This document shows positions 60,815 through 64,000 of a stretch of DNA of 64,000 bases, piece after piece. Positions within the stretch are counted from its first letter, which is position 1; every line of letters begins with the position of its first letter. The DNA is from Luteibacter jiangsuensis (lineage in GTDB: Bacteria; Pseudomonadota; Gammaproteobacteria; Xanthomonadales; Rhodanobacteraceae), in contig NZ_JAUSSK010000001.1 in assembly GCF_030812295.1 (NCBI RefSeq), positions 62,001-126,000 on the forward strand, written 5' to 3'. The position numbers were made by a program, and so were the translations under genes. The notes below the pieces were generated by a model. The model had not been told where the DNA came from and ran no database searches. It saw only the letters and a program-made list of their open reading frames with translations.

Positions 60815-61353
60815 GCCACGCAGACACCTTCCATCCTTTCGCGCGCGTGCTGCACTGGCTGATGGCGCTGGCGATTCTCTCCATGCTGTTCGTCGGCGCG
60901 GGCATGGTGACCTCGGTCGAAGCCAGGCACGCGTGGCTCTTGGCGATTCACAAGCCGCTGGGCATCACCATCTTCGTGCTTGCGCTGATCCGCCTCGGCT
61001 TCCGCCTGACCCATCCGGCACCGCCGCTTCCCGCGGACATGCCCGAATGGCAGAAGCTGGCGGCACACGCTTCGCACTGGCTGCTGTACGGGTTGATGAT
61101 CGCGATGCCGCTCATCGGCTGGGGCATGCTGTCGGCGGGAAATTATCCGGTGACCCTGGGCGCGGGCTTGCGTCTGCCGCCGATCCTGCCGTCCGACGCC
61201 GCGCTCTTCGCCTGGCTGCGCGAGGCGCACCGTTACCTCGCATGGCTGTTCTTCCTGACCTTCCTCGCCCACATCGGCGCGGCGCTGATGCACGGGTTGA
61301 TCCGTCGTGACGGGGTGCTGCAGTCGATGACCGGAGGGAGACGATCCGCCTGA
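60811..61353 (+). CDS. Cytochrome b561
   Basis: A 180-residue di-haem membrane protein with four helices (about 13-33, 44-64, 87-107, 143-165). The axial histidines fit H in VLHWLMALAI, H in LLAIHKPLGIT, H in HASHWLLYGLM and H in LAHIGAALMHGLI. It should pass electrons from the quinone pool across the membrane, here most likely to the catalase-family peroxidase made from the same message (ATGA overlap, 60811-60814). Confidence 0.9.
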   Translation: MSHADTFHPFARVLHWLMALAILSMLFVGAGMVTSVEARHAWLLAIHKPLGITIFVLALIRLGFRLTHPAPPLPADMPEWQKLAAHASHWLLYGLMIAMPLIGWGMLSAGNYPVTLGAGLRLPPILPSDAALFAWLREAHRYLAWLFFLTFLAHIGAALMHGLIRRDGVLQSMTGGRRSA

Positions 61354-61391
61354 CCGTCTCGACGAACCTTTCCATGCGGCACAATGGCCCG

Positions 61392-62459
61392 ATGCGCCAT
61401 GTGCTTGCCGCCACGCTGATACTACTGCTCACCGGATGCCGCTCGTTCGGTTATTACGCCCATGTGACGCATGGGCAGGTCGCTCTGCTTGCCGAACGCC
61501 GTTCCATCGACAAGGTGGTGACCGACCCTAGGACACCGGACATCACGCGCCGGCGCCTCATGCTGGCGCGTGAGGCGCGCCGCTTCGCGTCGTCCACGCT
61601 GGACCTGCCGGACAATCGCAGCTACACGTATTACGTGCAGCTGGATCGTCCGTGGGTGGCATGGAATGTCTTCGCCACGCCCGAGCTATCGGTGTCAGCG
61701 GTGACGCATTGTTTCCCGGTCGCGGGCTGCGTGGCCTACCGGGGGTACTTCCGCCAGGACCTCGCCGAACGCGAAGCGGCGCGTGAGAGAACCCTTGGCC
61801 ACGATGTGGCCATCGGCGACGTGCCCGCGTATTCCACGCTGGGCTGGTTCGCCGACCCCATCCTCAGCAGCATGCTGCGTTGGGACGACGACGAACTGGC
61901 GGGCACCATCTTTCACGAACTGGCCCACCAGAAGATCTACGTCAGGAACGATTCCTCGTTCAACGAATCGTTCGCCACCTTCGTGGAGCGTGAAGGCCTG
62001 CGCGAGTGGCGAGGCGCGAGGAACCAGCCGGCACCGGACGAGAAGGGCGACGTACTGGAGCGGTCGTTCACGACGGAGGTCCTGGCCCTGCGCGATCGCC
62101 TCGCGGCGATCTACGCGCAGCCATGGACGGACGAGGCGAAGCGAGTGGCCAAGGCGGAGGAGTTCGAGGACTTCCGCGGACGCTACCTCGCCTGGCGCGA
62201 CAGCGAGGCGGGTGGCGACCACCGTTACGACCGCTGGATGAGGCGGCCGCTGAACAACGCGACCCTGCTGCCGTTCGGTCTCTACGATACGTGGGTGGTC
62301 TCGTTCGCCGCCTTGTTCGAGCAGGTGGGGGGTGACTGGCGGGCGTTCTTCGCGCGGGTCGATGACCTGGCGAAGCTTGGGCCGGTTGAGCGTACGCGGG
62401 AGCTGGAGGCGTTGCGGGACCGGGTTTCGCCGCTGAAGCGGCTCCCAAGGGAGCCCTGA
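61392..62459 (+). CDS. Lipoprotein zinc aminopeptidase-like protein
   Basis: A 355-residue protein. The signal peptide ends with a lipobox, LTGC (C16). The zinc motif HELAH is at 175-179 in IFHELAHQKIYV, with the third ligand Glu likely in FNESFATFVEREG. The same layout is seen in the putative aminopeptidase family of proteobacteria (COG4324). The ATG at 61392 was preferred over 61374, which adds six polar residues. The last codons (SPLKRLPR) are encoded by a REP-like half element (62428-62447), so the C-terminus seems to be of recent origin. Confidence 0.85.
   Translation: MRHVLAATLILLLTGCRSFGYYAHVTHGQVALLAERRSIDKVVTDPRTPDITRRRLMLAREARRFASSTLDLPDNRSYTYYVQLDRPWVAWNVFATPELSVSAVTHCFPVAGCVAYRGYFRQDLAEREAARERTLGHDVAIGDVPAYSTLGWFADPILSSMLRWDDDELAGTIFHELAHQKIYVRNDSSFNESFATFVEREGLREWRGARNQPAPDEKGDVLERSFTTEVLALRDRLAAIYAQPWTDEAKRVAKAEEFEDFRGRYLAWRDSEAGGDHRYDRWMRRPLNNATLLPFGLYDTWVVSFAALFEQVGGDWRAFFARVDDLAKLGPVERTRELEALRDRVSPLKRLPREP
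62428..62447 (-). repeat. REP-like half element within the 3' end of a gene
   Basis: CGCCGCTGAAGCGGCTCCCA, the same inverted GCTTCAGC-type sequence as at 55595-55618, here in frame inside the last codons of the aminopeptidase-like gene. Confidence 0.85.
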
Positions 62460-62583
62460 CTGACCAGCCCTCCCTGGAGGATCGGCCCGGGCGTTCACCA
62501 GGGGAAACACAGTGTCCGATGATGGACGTCCAGACGGCCAGTCGGCGGTGTAAGGTGGAGCTTCGTGTGAACAGGTGCCATCC

Positions 62584-63852
62584 ATGCCGCTTATATCTTC
62601 GTGGTTACGTATCCGCTTCTGGAAGCGCGTGGCGGCCGGCTTCGTGCTCGGCGCATTCACCGGCTGGCTGCTGGGCCCGGTGGCCGCGACATGGTTCGGC
62701 CCGCTGGGGGAACTCTACGTCACCCTCATCAAGATGATCGCGGTACCGCTGGTGTTCTTCGCGGTCCTGCACAGCGTATCGAGCCTGCATGGCGTGAAGG
62801 ATGTCGCCGCGTTGGGTGGGCGTACGTTCGCCTGGTTCGCCGCGACGGCGACGCTCGCCGTGTTGGTGGGGTTGCTCGTGGCGCACGTCACCCAGCCCGG
62901 CCTGGGCGTGGAAGGACTCACCACGCCGACAGGCTGGAAACCGAAGGTCGTGCCTGAGCCGGTCAAGGTCTTGCTGGATATCGTACCGGCCAATCCCTTC
63001 CGCGCCCTCAGCGAGGGAAAGATCCTGCAGGTGATCTTTTTCGCGGGACTGCTCGGCCTGGCACTGGTGAAGATCGGTGAGAAGTCGGCGCGCTTGCGCG
63101 CACTGGCCACGGAAGCCAACGACGGCATGATCCAGGTTACGCGGTTCGTGCTCGAGGTGACGCCATTGGGCACGTTCGGCCTCATCGCCGCGCTGGTGGG
63201 CGCGTACGGCTTCGAGAAACTGTTGCCGCTGGCCACCTTCGTCGGCGCGCTCTATCTCGCCTGTGCCCTGCAGATCGTCGTGGTGTATGGCGGTTTGTTG
63301 CTCACGCACGGTCTCAGTCCGCTCAAGTTCTTCCGCGCGGCGTTCCCCGCCATGCAGGTGGCCTTCACCTCGTCGTCGAGCTTCGCGGCGATGCCGATCG
63401 CGCTGCGCAGCGTGGTGCGCAACATGGGTGTGAAGGAGGAATACGCGGCATTCGCGGTGCCGCTGGGCGCGAGCATCAAGATGGATGGCTGTGGCGCGAT
63501 CTACCCGGCCATCTCCGCCGTGTTCATCGCGCAGTATTTCCACCTCGACATGCAGCCGGCGCAATACATCGTGATCCTGCTGGCCTCCGTGCTCGGTTCG
63601 TTCGGCACCGCCGGCGTACCCGGCACGGCCATGGTGATGGTCACGCTCGTGCTCAGTTCCGCCGGCTTGCCGTTGGAAGGCATCGGCTACCTGGTCGCGA
63701 TCGACCGCATCCTCGACATGATGCGCACGATGACCAATGTCACCGGTCAGATGGTGGTGCCGGTGCTGGTCGCGCGGGAGCGGGGGATTCTCGACCTGGA
63801 CGTTTACAACCGGGCGTCGAGCGAACTGGTGGTCGAGGGGGAGCGGGCCTGA
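62584..63852 (+). CDS. Dicarboxylate/amino acid:cation symporter (DAACS family)
   Basis: A 422-residue transporter with eight helices and two re-entrant loops. The GltPh/DctA signatures are present: the serine-rich loop AFTSSSSFAAMPIALR (HP1) and the HP2/helix 7 region KMDGCGAIYPAISAVFIAQ, then GTAGVPGTAMVM. The helix 7 motif reads MDGCGA where glutamate and aspartate carriers usually have NMDG(T/S), a change worth noting. It should take up glutamate, aspartate or C4-dicarboxylates with Na+ or H+. A GTG at 62575 is an alternative start. Confidence 0.9.
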   Translation: MPLISSWLRIRFWKRVAAGFVLGAFTGWLLGPVAATWFGPLGELYVTLIKMIAVPLVFFAVLHSVSSLHGVKDVAALGGRTFAWFAATATLAVLVGLLVAHVTQPGLGVEGLTTPTGWKPKVVPEPVKVLLDIVPANPFRALSEGKILQVIFFAGLLGLALVKIGEKSARLRALATEANDGMIQVTRFVLEVTPLGTFGLIAALVGAYGFEKLLPLATFVGALYLACALQIVVVYGGLLLTHGLSPLKFFRAAFPAMQVAFTSSSSFAAMPIALRSVVRNMGVKEEYAAFAVPLGASIKMDGCGAIYPAISAVFIAQYFHLDMQPAQYIVILLASVLGSFGTAGVPGTAMVMVTLVLSSAGLPLEGIGYLVAIDRILDMMRTMTNVTGQMVVPVLVARERGILDLDVYNRASSELVVEGERA

Positions 63853-63861
63853 GGGGCCGAT

Positions 63862-63944
63862 ATCGCCGCTGAAGCGGCTCCCACAGGAAACCTCGCGGAC
63901 CGCCGCCAGCCGTCAGTTTGTGTGGGCGCCGCTTCAGCGGCGAT
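63862..63944. repeat. Inverted pair of REP-like elements
   Basis: A unit of the GCTTCAGC type lies inverted at 63862-63885, and a direct unit, GTGGGCGCCGCTTCAGCGGC, at 63922-63941 (continuing to 63944). They lie between the symporter stop and the stop of the gene entering from the right edge, where they may act as a bidirectional 3' end signal. Confidence 0.85.
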
Positions 63945-63947
63945 GGC

Positions 63948-64000
63948 TCAGGGCGAGACCTTCCGCCCCGCCATATGCTTCAGGTAAGCCACCAGATCGT
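63948..64000 (-). CDS. C-terminal end of a probable c-type cytochrome (5' end outside window)
   Basis: Seventeen codons on the minus strand up to the stop at 63948, reading DLVAYLKHMAGRKVSP. DLVAYLKHM is the usual last helix of class I cytochromes c. The gene begins beyond the right edge. The assignment rests on this short stretch alone. Confidence 0.5.
   Translation of the reverse strand, partial: DLVAYLKHMAGRKVSP

Overview
The window is high-GC, densely packed chromosomal DNA from a gammaproteobacterium. Gene content and protein style fit the Xanthomonadales, most likely Rhodanobacteraceae (Luteibacter/Dyella/Rhodanobacter-like). This is inferred from gene content alone: a Bacteroidetes-like TonB receptor plus glycosidase locus, a complete ccmABCDEFGHI operon, a metX-type acyltransferase, and many REP-like GTGGGAGCCG... 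repeats. No phage, insertion sequence, CRISPR array or integrase was seen.

Layout. 1-4.8 kb: the end of an RbbA-type ABC protein and its YhhJ permease partner, an HdeD-like membrane protein with a CRP/FNR-like palindrome upstream, tRNA-Ala(CGC), and a LysR regulator divergent from a DoxX protein and an NADP-binding reductase-like protein. 4.8-9.6 kb: RNase D, an anchored SUMF1-fold protein, and a TetR/SDR pair. 9.6-32.1 kb: a long minus-strand block of export and glycosidase genes (TonB receptor, GH35, GH127, an unassigned six-hairpin glycosidase-like protein), an APC permease, two DUF885 metallopeptidase-like proteins and an M24 X-Pro peptidase. This runs into a complete trans-4-hydroxy-L-proline catabolic operon under a divergent PAS-AraC regulator. 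I read the block as one nutrient locus for hydroxyproline-rich plant cell-wall glycoproteins (extensin type): outer-membrane uptake, removal of arabinose and galactose, cleavage of X-Pro/X-Hyp peptides, and oxidation of hydroxyproline to 2-oxoglutarate.

32.4-42.8 kb: tRNA-Leu(CAA), a thiol dioxygenase, a metX-type homoserine/serine acyltransferase and the full cytochrome c maturation operon, almost all joined by 4-base ATGA/GTGA overlaps, then kynurenine 3-monooxygenase and PhaR. 42.9-47.7 kb: a MarR-controlled tripartite drug-efflux operon (MarR, outer membrane factor, EmrA, EmrB) with a clear operator palindrome. 47.7-51.7 kb: TatD, two glycine-zipper lipoproteins, a SleB-like hydrolase and YgfZ.

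51.8-58.3 kb: succinate dehydrogenase with its assembly factors (SdhAF4, SdhCDAB, SdhE, YgfX), interrupted by a short tandem repeat, then LolC/LolD. 58.3-61.4 kb: an ECF sigma/anti-sigma pair divergent from a catalase-family peroxidase and cytochrome b561. 61.4-64 kb: a lipoprotein aminopeptidase, a dicarboxylate/amino-acid:cation symporter, and the last codons of a probable c-type cytochrome at the right edge.
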